A DNA stretch of 11,939 nt, taken from the NCBI GenBank assembly GCA_037074765.1, contig JBAMDO010000509.1:1-11939 (forward strand), read 5' to 3'. The notes beneath the pieces are model-generated. The model was given only the letters and a program-made list of their open reading frames with translations. It was not told where the DNA came from and did not search any database. Of the stretch, positions 6,001 through 11,939 are shown in pieces. Within the stretch, counting starts at the first letter, position 1; each line of letters starts with the position of its first letter. A program made the position numbers and the translations under genes. Source of the DNA: Mansonella perstans. Taxonomy: Eukaryota > Nematoda > Chromadorea > Rhabditida > Onchocercidae.

Positions 6001-8503
6001 AGTGAACGCGGCAAATGTTCCGGATCGGTAATAATCTAAAGAAAAAAAACACGGGAAAGAATGAAAACTTATTGGCTAAAAAAAAGGATAAGATCAGAAC
6101 TAAAAATTTTCAGGTGATAATTTCTAGTTGATAAACCTACCTCACCACCATGCCATTTTGTAGGCATGAATTCGACCCCAGAGCCTGGTCGATCACCATA
6201 TCCCGAAAATCGACTCCGTTCATCTTCTTCACGATTCCGATGTGATGCATGACTTCGTGAACGTGCTGTATCATAGCGATTGTAATCATCCTACAAATTA
6301 CTACCTAACATTTACACCTTTAATTAATTATTACAATAAATTATGCCGGATGCTTTCCGTGTGATTGATAATTATTTGTCGGACTGTATGTAGTACAGTT
6401 ACAGTATTCCTTAAATCTGATCAATTTTAACCATATTAAAATATTATTGAATGCATAGATATTTGATGATGATAAACGGAATGAAATTCTTTAAATGAAG
6501 AAATGAAAATAATTCAAATGATAAGGTTTTGTAAAAATTTTTACCGGATGCTTTCCGTATGATTGATAAGTATTTGTTGGACTGTACGCAGGAAATTCAT
6601 TATCACGACCGCGACTTATATATCCAGTATTTCCATAATACGACATTTTGTTGGTGCTATTATTGCTACCACGGTTGTAATTATTATCGAAATTATAAAA
6701 ATTGTCGACACTATTCGATTTTTTCAACTGATCGTACGGCACCGACCAGTTTAAGTTTGGTGATAACGATGATGCTTGACGAATTGTTCTTGCTGGTTGA
6801 TAAACGTCGTCTGACCACTTCACTTCTTTTCTGCTACTATAAAAATGTCAAAAAAAAAATCAGGTACATTTTAATCTTATATATTTAAATCTTATACACA
6901 CACAGACATACAAACACGCATACACATGGACACAAATACACACACACACACAAAATCATTGATAAATGATAATTTCATAAAAGATTGGAATATTTTACTT
7001 AAAAATTATTTAAATGATTCGAGAAAAAAGAAAAAAGAAAAAAAGTAAAACGAAAATTTTTTAAAAGAATAATGATTTCACAACTGACTGTAGAAAAATT
7101 TTTATTTACAAAATGATTGAAATTTACACCGAAAATGTTTATATTTTAATTAATTGATGTTTCATATGAAATAAAGTTTGAAGAAATGAGAAGTTGAGTG
7201 CCAATGCGGTAAATAAAATTTTACACACACACAGATCACAGAGCTTCATCACTACCTTCTGTTAGGCGATATGGATAATGCTCCGTCGTTTCGCTGATAC
7301 GAATTGAATTGATCGCTTTCTTTATCTTTCAGCCAAGTTAACGAGTCACCTGTTCCTGTTTAAATAGAATGAACAAAAAAAAAAAGAAGAAAGAAAAAAA
7401 GGAAAAAAAACAGCGAAAAAAAAATTTTACTTTCATCTATAATTATTACAAAAATTTTTTCATCATAATTTTTATTTGTAAAACCTATGCATAACAAATA
7501 TCTGATCTATGATCATTTAAAATTTTTAGGCTTTTTTATAATTTGCCAAAAAAAAAAGGAAATTTCAAGTGCTAATTAAATTCATAAAAAATTAGTATTA
7601 TTTCTATGTCAAACAAATAATGTAAGCACAGGAATATTTGATTAAAAATTGCTTGATTGGTTCAATATTTTTCCCATTTAAAATTTTGTAAAACAATTAT
7701 TTGACAAAAGTAAGTGTTATTTTGCTATTATGATAGGAAATTGATAAATCCAAATATTTAGCAAGTAATCAATTATTTAAGCCATGTTTCCTATGTGTAT
7801 TTTTCCCTCCTTATTTAAATTTTATTTACTAATAAAATTGTCAAAAATTTGGAAATTTAACCAATAAAAAACTTTTTTTATTGCAAATAAAATCTTTGGA
7901 AGTTTAAAATAAAAAGAAAAATGGATGAAAACCTAATTAATAATACCTTGTGGATTTGATGGTGAACGTAGAAGATGAGAATTTTGTTGAATGAAACGTT
8001 GTAGTTCGTGTTTTTGTGATTGTGAAAGTTCGTCCTTATTTAAAAGATGACACTCGTGTTCAAAATTCTAAATTTAATTAAAAATTTAAAGCAAAAAAAC
8101 AATCATGTGCTAAAATTAATTACAAAACATACTTTACTTTTTTAAACCGGAAACATCAAAATAACAAAAAAAATAAAAAAAATGAAAACAGTTCAAAACA
8201 GATCACGAGCAAAAAAACAAAAGGATCAAAATATCTATGTTAGATCAATCAAAAAAAAAGCTTTTTTTTCACTATCAGAAACTTCGATCATTAAATCCTT
8301 TAAAATAATATTTGAGGGCGAGTTGATTGAGGAGGTGGAGTGGGTTGGGGATGAGGAAAAAAATTTAGAAAAGGAAAATGAAAAGGGAGCAAATGAAAAT
8401 GTAAAATCGAAACATTTGTTTCAAAAAAATTTTCAACATATGCCAGGAAAAAATTTTCCCCATGCTGCAAAATTAATATTACCTTCGTGTGCTGCCCTAA
8501 ATT
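2917..8503 (-). CDS. Multi-exon gene for a Tyr/Ser/Gly-rich disordered protein, tentatively zyxin-like (5' end missing)
   Basis: This entry is the span of a hand-built 13-exon model on the minus strand. The exons total 1893 nt and give 630 codons and a TAG stop, and every junction is phase-consistent, which is the main evidence. Exons are visibly richer in G and C than the introns. The predicted protein is hydrophilic, with an Asn/Tyr-rich part (exon 4), an Arg/Ser-rich part (exon 5), Gly/Ser-rich parts (exons 7-8) and Tyr/Pro/His-rich parts (exon 9). There is no signal peptide, membrane segment or catalytic motif. Five YxxP sites (YYSP, YYEP, YHSP, YRDP, YQNP) are of the kind bound by Crk-type SH2 domains when phosphorylated. 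The C-terminal EIDILTEKMMHNL resembles the pre-LIM segment of zyxin, LPP and TRIP6 as I recall them, but no LIM domain follows and there are no FPPPP Ena/VASP-binding motifs. A cytoskeletal scaffold role is inference; the gene structure is much surer than the identity. No promoter or initiator ATG is assigned. Confidence 0.7.
3368..3447 (-). CDS. Exon 12: YVPYPPYKGSDTVVHPNNF... (GC donor)
   Basis: The exon starts after GATTTCTAG with one base completing the Lys codon of exon 11. It reads YVPYPPYKGSDTVVHPNNFV then RQLRDE. No GT donor lies at the end of the coding-looking part; GATGAAG|GCAAAT is a GC donor in the phase exon 13 needs. A GT site in phase 1 exists earlier (TATAAAG|GTTCCG) but would discard most of this peptide. 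Without splicing the frame ends at TAA 3354-3356. Confidence 0.65.
3527..3601 (-). other. Candidate 75-nt cassette or poison exon in intron 11
   Basis: Acceptor TTTTTTGGCAG and donor ATT|GTAAGT are both good. Entered in phase 2 from exon 11 it gives a stop after seven residues (YTSQHF then TAG). Entered in phase 1 it gives AIHPSIFRRPICG then TGA at 3561-3563. Entered in phase 0 it is open throughout (LYIPAFLEGLFVDDCWINPD...). It is therefore either an alternative C-terminus, a frame-ending poison exon, or a chance pairing of sites. Confidence 0.3.
3674..3700 (-). other. Candidate 27-nt micro-exon (NFNVTFRL)
   Basis: A weak AAAATAG acceptor and a strong GATTAG|GTAAGA donor bound 27 nt that read NFNVTFRL when entered in phase 1, as from exon 10. 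It could then join the candidate exon at 3527-3601. The evidence is splice-site shape and phase only. Confidence 0.22.
3727..3732 (-). promoter_or_regulatory. Candidate poly(A) signal for the short isoform
   Basis: AATAAA on the minus strand lies 104 bases beyond the TAA at 3837-3839. It is placed well for a short 3' UTR if exon 11 is not spliced onward. AATAAA is common by chance in such AT-rich DNA. Confidence 0.35.
3841..4030 (-). CDS. Exon 11: STLHESVKSERYQKFDVTEDY... (stop overlaps donor)
   Basis: The acceptor is a canonical AGATTTCAG. The peptide begins STLHESVKSERYQKFDVTED, passes through ITNPRELIHQYATTTP and ends KKMYSSTTEEK. The end is ambiguous. If a donor GAAAA|GTAAAA is used, the exon is 190 nt with phase 2, and exon 12 continues the frame (EEK-YVPYPPYKG). 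If it is not used, AAG is followed at once by TAA at 3837-3839, with an AATAAA at 3727-3732, making this a terminal exon. Confidence 0.8.
4158..4241 (-). CDS. Exon 10: GRSQSVDLLNGQDNYADYG...
   Basis: The exon is 84 nt, phase 1 in and out, with acceptor GTTAAAG|GTCGTT and donor AAGCG|GTATGT. It reads RSQSVDLLNGQDNYADYGFN followed by KNDGHLS. RSQS-VD has the look of a basophilic kinase site (inference). Phases permit joining to exon 11 or to the small candidate exons at 3674-3700. Confidence 0.78.
4633..4878 (-). CDS. Exon 9: Tyr/His/Pro-rich segment with three YxxP motifs
   Basis: The exon is 246 nt, phase 1 in and out, with acceptor GGAATGAG|GTATTG (a weak, pyrimidine-poor site) and donor TCTAGAG|GTTTGC. 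It begins IAQGYYDNYYEPSKQGVNGN and contains NYRYHSPTSAYQHSPAYRDP, ending DPFMSDSRG. YYEP, YHSP and YRDP are YxxP sites. The preceding intron carries a poly-T run on the coding strand (plus-strand A run at about 4952-4970). Confidence 0.78.
5050..5250 (-). CDS. Exon 8: Gly/Ser/Tyr-rich low-complexity segment
   Basis: The exon is 201 nt, phase 1 in and out, with acceptor AATTGCAG|GTAGCG and donor CACTG|GTAATT. It encodes SDSFAQQSGPGSGPGMSYGG, then a run of RPGSGSGRGN and YGHGKDYSSDAG repeats, ending GYPRSGYTG. Such Gly/Ser/Tyr/Arg-rich sequence is typical of disordered linkers, and some tend to form condensates (inference). The frame is open upstream of the acceptor and holds an ATG at 5270-5272 (AAAATGG, MEDSRIAGSDSF...), so a short isoform starting here is conceivable. 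Confidence 0.8.
5535..5609 (-). CDS. Exon 7: Gly/Ser/Asp-rich segment
   Basis: The exon is 75 nt, acceptor CAAGTTTTAG, donor CACCAG|GTTTTT, phase 1 on both sides. It reads LGNDYGSDMGGSGRDSRLTG and ends GISP. A 75-nt exon with equal phases is a possible in-frame cassette. The composition continues into exon 8 and marks a flexible Gly/Ser linker. Confidence 0.75.
5870..6035 (-). CDS. Exon 6: IITDPEHLPRSLKPRRLYYSP... (donor ambiguous)
   Basis: The acceptor is TTTCTTTAG|ATTATT and the preferred donor is ACAGAG|GTGAAC, giving 166 nt and phase 1 out. The peptide IITDPEHLPRSLKPRRLYYS continues PIGDGVVAADGVELKR and ends HNRTVDR; its mixed composition suggests a short folded or conserved unit. YYSP is a YxxP site. 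The frame stays open past the donor (EPGHDGYNIYTRTATHG...) to a TAA at 5727-5729. Three later G|GT sites, the last at 5819, are also in phase 1, so a longer exon (5819-6035) is a real alternative. Confidence 0.78.
6141..6290 (-). CDS. Exon 5: Arg/Ser-rich segment ending VEFMPTKWHGGE
   Basis: The exon is 150 nt, phase 0 on both sides, with acceptor AATTTGTAG and donor GGTGAG|GTAGGT. Being a multiple of three, it could be skipped without a frameshift. It starts DDYNRYDTARSRSHASHRN, continues as REEDERSRFSGYGDRPGSG and ends VEFMPTKWHGGE. The last dozen residues and the start of exon 6 look less repetitive than the rest and may be the most conserved part of the protein. I cannot assign a domain. 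Confidence 0.82.
6346..6392 (-). repeat. Diverged copy of the exon 4 3' end inside intron 4
   Basis: These 47 bp match 6544-6590, the 3' end of exon 4 with its donor, at about 42 of 47 positions by eye. The reading frame stays open (YSPTNNYQSHGKHP against YSPTNTYQSYGKHP). The base pair that forms the donor GT in exon 4 is GC here. Similarity does not extend clearly to either side. An AAG acceptor in correct phase could sit at about 6413, but it is weak. It is either a decayed partial exon duplication or a rarely used alternative exon. Confidence 0.75.
6545..6836 (-). CDS. Exon 4: Asn/Tyr/Ser-rich disordered segment, longest exon
   Basis: The exon is 292 nt, entered in phase 2 at TATAG|TAGCAG and left in phase 0 at CATCCG|GTAAAA. 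It encodes about 97 residues beginning SSRKEVKWSDDVYQPART, followed by an Asn/Tyr-rich stretch with DNFYNFDNNYNRGSNN and the tail AYSPTNTYQSYGKHP. The composition indicates intrinsic disorder. KEVKWSDDVY resembles a short linear motif but I know no matching family. The acceptor is a TAGTAGCAG triplet, so proteins differing by one or two residues are possible. A diverged copy of the last 47 bp of the exon lies in the following intron (6346-6392). Confidence 0.8.
6894..6953. repeat. Imperfect CA-repeat microsatellite in intron 3
   Basis: A run of CA dinucleotides with interruptions covers about 60 bp, ending in a perfect stretch. A shorter CA run lies at 7223-7233 in the same intron, so the pre-mRNA would carry UG repeats. 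Confidence 0.85.
7256..7355 (-). CDS. Exon 3: TGDSLTWLKDKESDQ...
   Basis: The exon is 100 nt, bounded by a TTTAAACAG acceptor and an AGAAG|GTAGTG donor, phase 1 in and phase 2 out. It encodes a polar peptide beginning TGDSLTWLKDKESDQFNSYQ and ending SISPNR. It shows no recognised domain. Its phase-2 end requires one base from exon 4, which any of the three tandem acceptors there supplies. Confidence 0.75.
7947..8067 (-). CDS. Exon 2: polar helical segment (NFEHECHLLNKDEL...)
   Basis: The exon is 121 nt, entered in phase 0 after an AAATTTAG acceptor and left in phase 1 at CACAAG|GTATTA. The peptide starts NFEHECHLLNKDEL, continues through a Gln-rich stretch (LSQSQKHELQRFIQQNSHLL) and ends RSPSNPQ. 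The spacing of Leu, Phe and Ile suggests an amphipathic helix, perhaps the only folded or partner-binding piece in the N-terminal half. I recognise no family here. The phase-1 end fits the start of exon 3, making a Gly across the junction. Confidence 0.68.
8483..8503 (-). CDS. Exon 1 of the model: 21-nt micro-exon candidate (NLGQHTK)
   Basis: This is a 21-nt block on the minus strand, preceded by a TTTATAG acceptor and followed by an AAG|GTAATA donor. It reads NLGQHTK in phase 0 and joins exon 2 in frame. It is so short that the splice sites and phase are the only evidence; it could be chance. It lies antisense to a weak plus-strand open frame (8182-8520). Coding sequence before it was not found and is probably further right or outside the window. 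Confidence 0.4.
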
Positions 8504-8814
8504 CTATAAATAGATTTTAGCAAAAGCTAAATTAAATTAATTATAATTAATAAATTCTTTAACTAATTCTTTTTCTTTTCATTCCTTTTCTTTTCAGTTT
8601 TATAGAATGCGTACATCTTAAATATATCATTAATTAAAAAATTTCATTCATATATAAAAGAAAGTAATTATATAATTAAAAAAAGGAAGTAATTATATAT
8701 AAGAAAAAAAAAAGAAAGTAGTTAGCAATAATTAATTAAAATCACTTGAGTTTTTTTTGTAATAATTTATACAATTATCATTTATGCTATCTATGATCTA
8801 TGAAAAATCAATTC

Positions 8815-8874
8815 TGCTAATCATGCAATTGCTAATCATGCAATCCTAACTGTTATCCATGCATAATTAGCAAT
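8815..8874. repeat. Tandem 15-bp repeat with an inverted copy
   Basis: TGCTAATCATGCAAT occurs twice head to tail (8815-8829, 8830-8844), and an inverted copy with two mismatches follows at 8859-8874. The inverted arms could fold. ATGCAAT and ATGCAT cores resemble homeodomain/POU-type sites, which is only a resemblance. Confidence 0.8.
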
Positions 8875-9329
8875 AAAATTTTTTTATTAACATGGAAGTT
8901 AAAAATCAGATGGGACAATGATAATTTTACAGTCATCATATTTATCATCATTATTTGAATAACACTGCTCGAGAAACAAAAAACAAAAATTCACATTTAA
9001 CTAATTGATTTATTGCCATAAAATCAATTAATAAAAATTGTTATATTCATTACTACTATAAATTATTGCAAGCAAATAAGTAATTGAAAATAAGTAATTA
9101 ATTAAGAGATAAAAGAAAAAAAGTTTTGCAAAGAAACGAAAAAAAAGGGTAAAAAAACGTTTAATTATTAGTAATTTAATTGGAAAAAGAACAGTAAAAA
9201 AGCAAAGCATAAATTCCACAAATAAATATTTTTAATATATTTGAAAACATTGTATAAAATTTTGGAAAATTTCAAAAAATAATTACTAGCTAATACAGAG
9301 AAAAAAAAGTCCAGAAATAATCGATGTCC

Positions 9330-9362
9330 AGCGCCCTGATAAATTAATTAGCTTTGGGCGCT
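9330..9362. repeat. GC-rich 7-bp inverted repeat (hairpin)
   Basis: AGCGCCC at 9330-9336 pairs perfectly with GGGCGCT at 9356-9362 around a 19-nt AT-rich loop. An all-but-one GC stem stands out in this AT-rich surround. Confidence 0.7.
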
Positions 9363-10209
9363 AATGGAACTAGTTTTGAAATTTATTAAAGTTTTTTGTT
9401 TTTTCTTTTCGTTCTTTTCTGAAGTACAATAAAGAAGGCTGGATGAATAAAAAATTGAACAGGCATTTTGAAAATATCAATTTAGTTTCTTCTTTTTTAT
9501 TTTTTCTTCTTTTTTGAAGTTTAAATTTTCAGACGAAAAATATTTCAAATGATCGAAATTCAATTTAACAAAAAAAATTCAATCAAATGAACAAAAACTT
9601 TAAAAATTTAATTGCGGTGCTAAAAATAAATTTCACATTACCACATTTGATATTGCTGATATGTAGTAAAATATGATAATTAGTTAATGAGTTATTTTTA
9701 AACGCACATTTTAATCAAAATTTTATGAGCATCAAAAATGTTTAACAAGACGATTACATCGATTCATTTATTTTGACAAGCAAAGTTAAGTTAGTAAAAT
9801 TATTCATTTTTGAATTTTTTTGAAAAATAAAGAAAGAGGGAAAACCGAAAAATATGCTAAATTCGGCAAAATTTTTGTTTGAAATAAAATTTTAATTAAT
9901 TACCTGATTAATTAGAAATTATTAAGCATAAATTTATTTTTGAAAAAAAAAGCCATAAACAAACAAACAAATTAATTGCTCATAAAAAATGCATTCTCAT
10001 CTTAGATAGGCATAAAACAAAAAAAAAAAAGTAAGTCATGCATTATTATTTTGAAAAAAGGAAATCATTTACACAAATACTAAAAATTGATATTTTCTAT
10101 ATTTTTAACAAATTTACAGTTTGATACTACATTTTCATGCAAGTATTTATTGTTGGAGCAATTTCCAGGCCAATTTTTAATATTGCCGTATGAATGACAT
10201 CCATTCCTA

Positions 10210-10327
10210 CTAAAATGTTTGTTATTTTATTTCAGTAAGAATTAAATGCTAAAATATTTGTTATTTTATTTTTGTAAGCGATTACTGAAATAATTTTAAC
10301 GAACTTTCTTTTCTAAAATAACAAACA
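10210..10327. repeat. Two 30-bp direct repeats plus an inverted copy
   Basis: Thirty bases at 10210-10239 recur at 10249-10278 with three differences (period 39). A 15-bp inverted version of the core TTTGTTATTTTA lies at 10313-10327. The layout resembles the ends of a small foldback element, but no target-site duplication was identified. Confidence 0.7.
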
Positions 10328-10537
10328 GCACAGCTCTTAAATACTTGAATATTTGATAAACATAACAAAAAAATAAGCAATTAAAACACTAAAATAGACC
10401 TGAAAAAATATTTTTTTTTTACAAATAACTTCAAATTTTATTTTTTCCTTAGCATCAAATAAATAAATAATTTGCATAATCAAAATTTTTGCCTCTTTAT
10501 TTAGCTATCTATTGAAATTTAATAAAAAGAATGTATG

Positions 10538-10576
10538 ATTAATAAACCATAGAATATCATTAATAAACCATAGAAT
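10538..10576. repeat. Tandem duplication, 18-bp match, period 21
   Basis: ATTAATAAACCATAGAAT occurs at 10538-10555 and again, identically, at 10559-10576. It is a recent-looking local duplication. Confidence 0.9.
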
Positions 10577-11554
10577 GTACATAATCATAATATTTTTTAT
10601 GAATGTATTATCATTTTTTGAAAGTGCAGCAATTAAGGAAGGAATTTCAACTAACACTGTTCTCCACAGTCATTGTGAAATTTTATTCGAAGCTCATCAA
10701 TTTCGCGGTCACCGTACAATCAGAATTCATCTTAAAATGTTTGCAAAAATTTTTAGTCGAATTTTACACGCTGAATTACTTCTTCTACGCCCAAAAAGAT
10801 CTTTTTAAAACATTCTCACATAATTTAAACATATTAAATTAATTAGAACTTGTAGGACGATTAAAAAAAATCTGAATTAATTCTTCCAACTATTCTATTA
10901 TTTAAACCATAACTTTTTGTATAACAAAAAAAAAAAAAGTTTGATCAGGCAATTTTTTTTTCTTCCATTCTTTTTTTTAAATCTTACTAGCAAAAAATTT
11001 CATGATATTACAATTCCTCTCCTGATATTCATTTCCATTTAAAAATTAAATTGATAAATAATCAAATCTTTCTTTTTTTTTTGTTAAAACTATTAATTTT
11101 AAAATGCAGTTTTGAAGCAAACTAAGTTTTGCATTGAATGATTTATCACGGAATGTATAATGATCGTATTTAAGAATTTCCGAATGAAAGGTAAATCGTA
11201 AAAGATCACTGGAATTAATTAATCAAAATTTAAGTAATGCATTCTGGCATTCTTTTGAAAAATTTTCTTCAAATGATCAATTGAACTTGCAAAATGAAAA
11301 AAAAAGTGTCTTCAAAAGATTTATACTATGCCATTATTTTAAAAACTTTACAATTGTAATTTCTGATTTCTTGACCTCAAAAATTTCAGGTGTAATGAAA
11401 AATGTATTCATTTTTGCACGGGTAGAATTTTTCTTATCTTCAACTTTGTAAATTGTCATCCCACTAATTGAATTTATTATTCCAGACATTATTATAAACT
11501 TTTCAGAGAATGAAAACTGGAAGTGTAATTTTGCTGCCTTTTTTCTCAAATACA

Positions 11555-11700
11555 ATTCAGCCTAATTTATTAGTATTATAACTATATATTTCAACCTAAT
11601 TTACTCGTATCGGAGGATCCGGCAGTAGTATAGCTATGTATTTCAACCTAATTTACTCCGGCAGTAGTATAACTGTATATTTCTACCTAGTTTATTAATA
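11555..11700. repeat. Short irregular tandem repeat, four copies
   Basis: A unit of the form TTTCAACCTAATTTACTC followed by CGGCAGTAGTATAACTGTATA starts at 11555, 11589, 11641 and 11680, with spacings of 34, 52 and 39 bp. The first and last copies are degenerate. One copy carries an insert TATCGGAGGATC. Confidence 0.85.
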
Positions 11701-11774
11701 TCACAATCATTTTATAGCGAAATGAATCATGAAAGTAATTCTATCTTGATTCTATCTTGGCATTTAAATAAATT

Positions 11775-11868
11775 AGAAGAAAAATAAGAGATAAAGGAAG
11801 GTGATAAGAAAAAAGGTAGGAAAATGAAAGAAGAGGAGAGGATAGGAAAAGAAGAATTGAAGAAAAAG
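11775..11868. repeat. Purine-rich tract
   Basis: About 94 bases on the plus strand are almost all A and G with a few T. On the minus strand this is a long pyrimidine tract. No frame or known element is evident. Confidence 0.7.
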
Positions 11869-11939
11869 CCGATAGCTGCTAAGGTTGATATTTGTTCGAA
11901 ATGATACTGCTGAAATGCTTAGCTAATATAATTTTTTTT

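Larger units (their letters stand above)
8504..11939. other. Non-coding right flank: likely 5' intron or upstream DNA
   Basis: No convincing exon or start of the minus-strand gene was found. The sequence is AT-rich with many A and T runs. Short repeats, a GC-rich hairpin and one less repetitive island are listed separately. Because the first exon of the model has no ATG, this region is probably a long 5' intron or holds an unrecognised promoter. Confidence 0.5.

Noticed and set aside
6559..6888. Two plus-strand frames opposite exon 4
   Set aside because: They are antisense shadows of the exon 4 coding sequence.
8590..8640. Plus-strand TTCTTTTCAG acceptor-like site before a short frame
   Set aside because: The following frame stops within a few codons and no plus-strand gene is nearby; pyrimidine runs make such sites common here.
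9028..9219. Minus-strand 63-codon hydrophobic frame
   Set aside because: It is Phe/Leu/Ile-rich translation of A/T runs with no supporting signals; it could mimic a membrane segment by composition alone.
11334..11555. Minus-strand 73-codon open frame
   Set aside because: It has no recognisable domain, AT-driven composition, and no splice sites linking it in phase to the gene.
1..11939. CRISPR arrays, bacterial operons, tRNA or rRNA genes
   Set aside because: No regularly spaced identical repeats, no cloverleaf or rRNA core sequence, and no ribosome-binding-site-led open frames were seen; the interrupted exon structure is eukaryotic.

Overview
The window looks like eukaryotic nuclear DNA from an AT-rich animal genome. 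The best guess is a nematode, possibly a spirurid or filarial worm, but no rRNA, mitochondrial or spliced-leader marker confirms this. The reasons are short exons (21 to about 290 nt) in very AT-rich non-coding DNA, introns of about 100-600 bp with A/T-rich TTTAG/TTTCAG-type acceptors, long homopolymer tracts, and no operon-like or Shine-Dalgarno organisation.

One gene dominates. It lies on the minus strand and reads right to left from about 8503 to 2917. I assembled 13 exons by hand: 8483-8503, 7947-8067, 7256-7355, 6545-6836, 6141-6290, 5870-6035, 5535-5609, 5050-5250, 4633-4878, 4158-4241, 3841-4030, 3368-3447 and 2917-3083. All 12 junctions keep phase. The exons sum to 1893 nt, an open frame of 630 codons plus a TAG stop. 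The true 5' end is not seen, because exon 1 is an internal micro-exon candidate without a convincing start.

The protein is almost wholly low-complexity or disordered and rich in Ser, Tyr, Gly, Asn, Arg and Pro. It has no signal peptide or membrane segment and carries five scattered YxxP motifs. Its last 13 residues (EIDILTEKMMHNL) resemble the short segment just before the first LIM domain in zyxin/LPP/TRIP6 proteins. The frame then stops, and no LIM domain is visible in the window. I therefore suggest, with low confidence, a LIM-less isoform or truncated relative of a zyxin-type focal-adhesion scaffold.

Several places suggest alternative processing: a stop codon overlapping a splice donor at 3837-3840 with an AATAAA just beyond; a non-canonical GC donor for the last intron; a TAGTAGCAG triple acceptor; four phase-equivalent G|GT donors in one exon; a diverged copy of an exon's 3' end inside the next intron; and a well-bordered cassette at 3527-3601 whose inclusion would end the frame.

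The flanks look non-coding. Positions 1-2916 hold a diverged GATAT-type satellite (about 299-790), homopolymers and the likely 3' untranslated region. Positions 8504-11939 hold intron or upstream DNA with small direct and inverted repeats, a GC-rich hairpin (9330-9362), a higher-complexity open island (about 10575-10842), a short tandem repeat (11555-11700) and a purine-rich tract (11775-11868).
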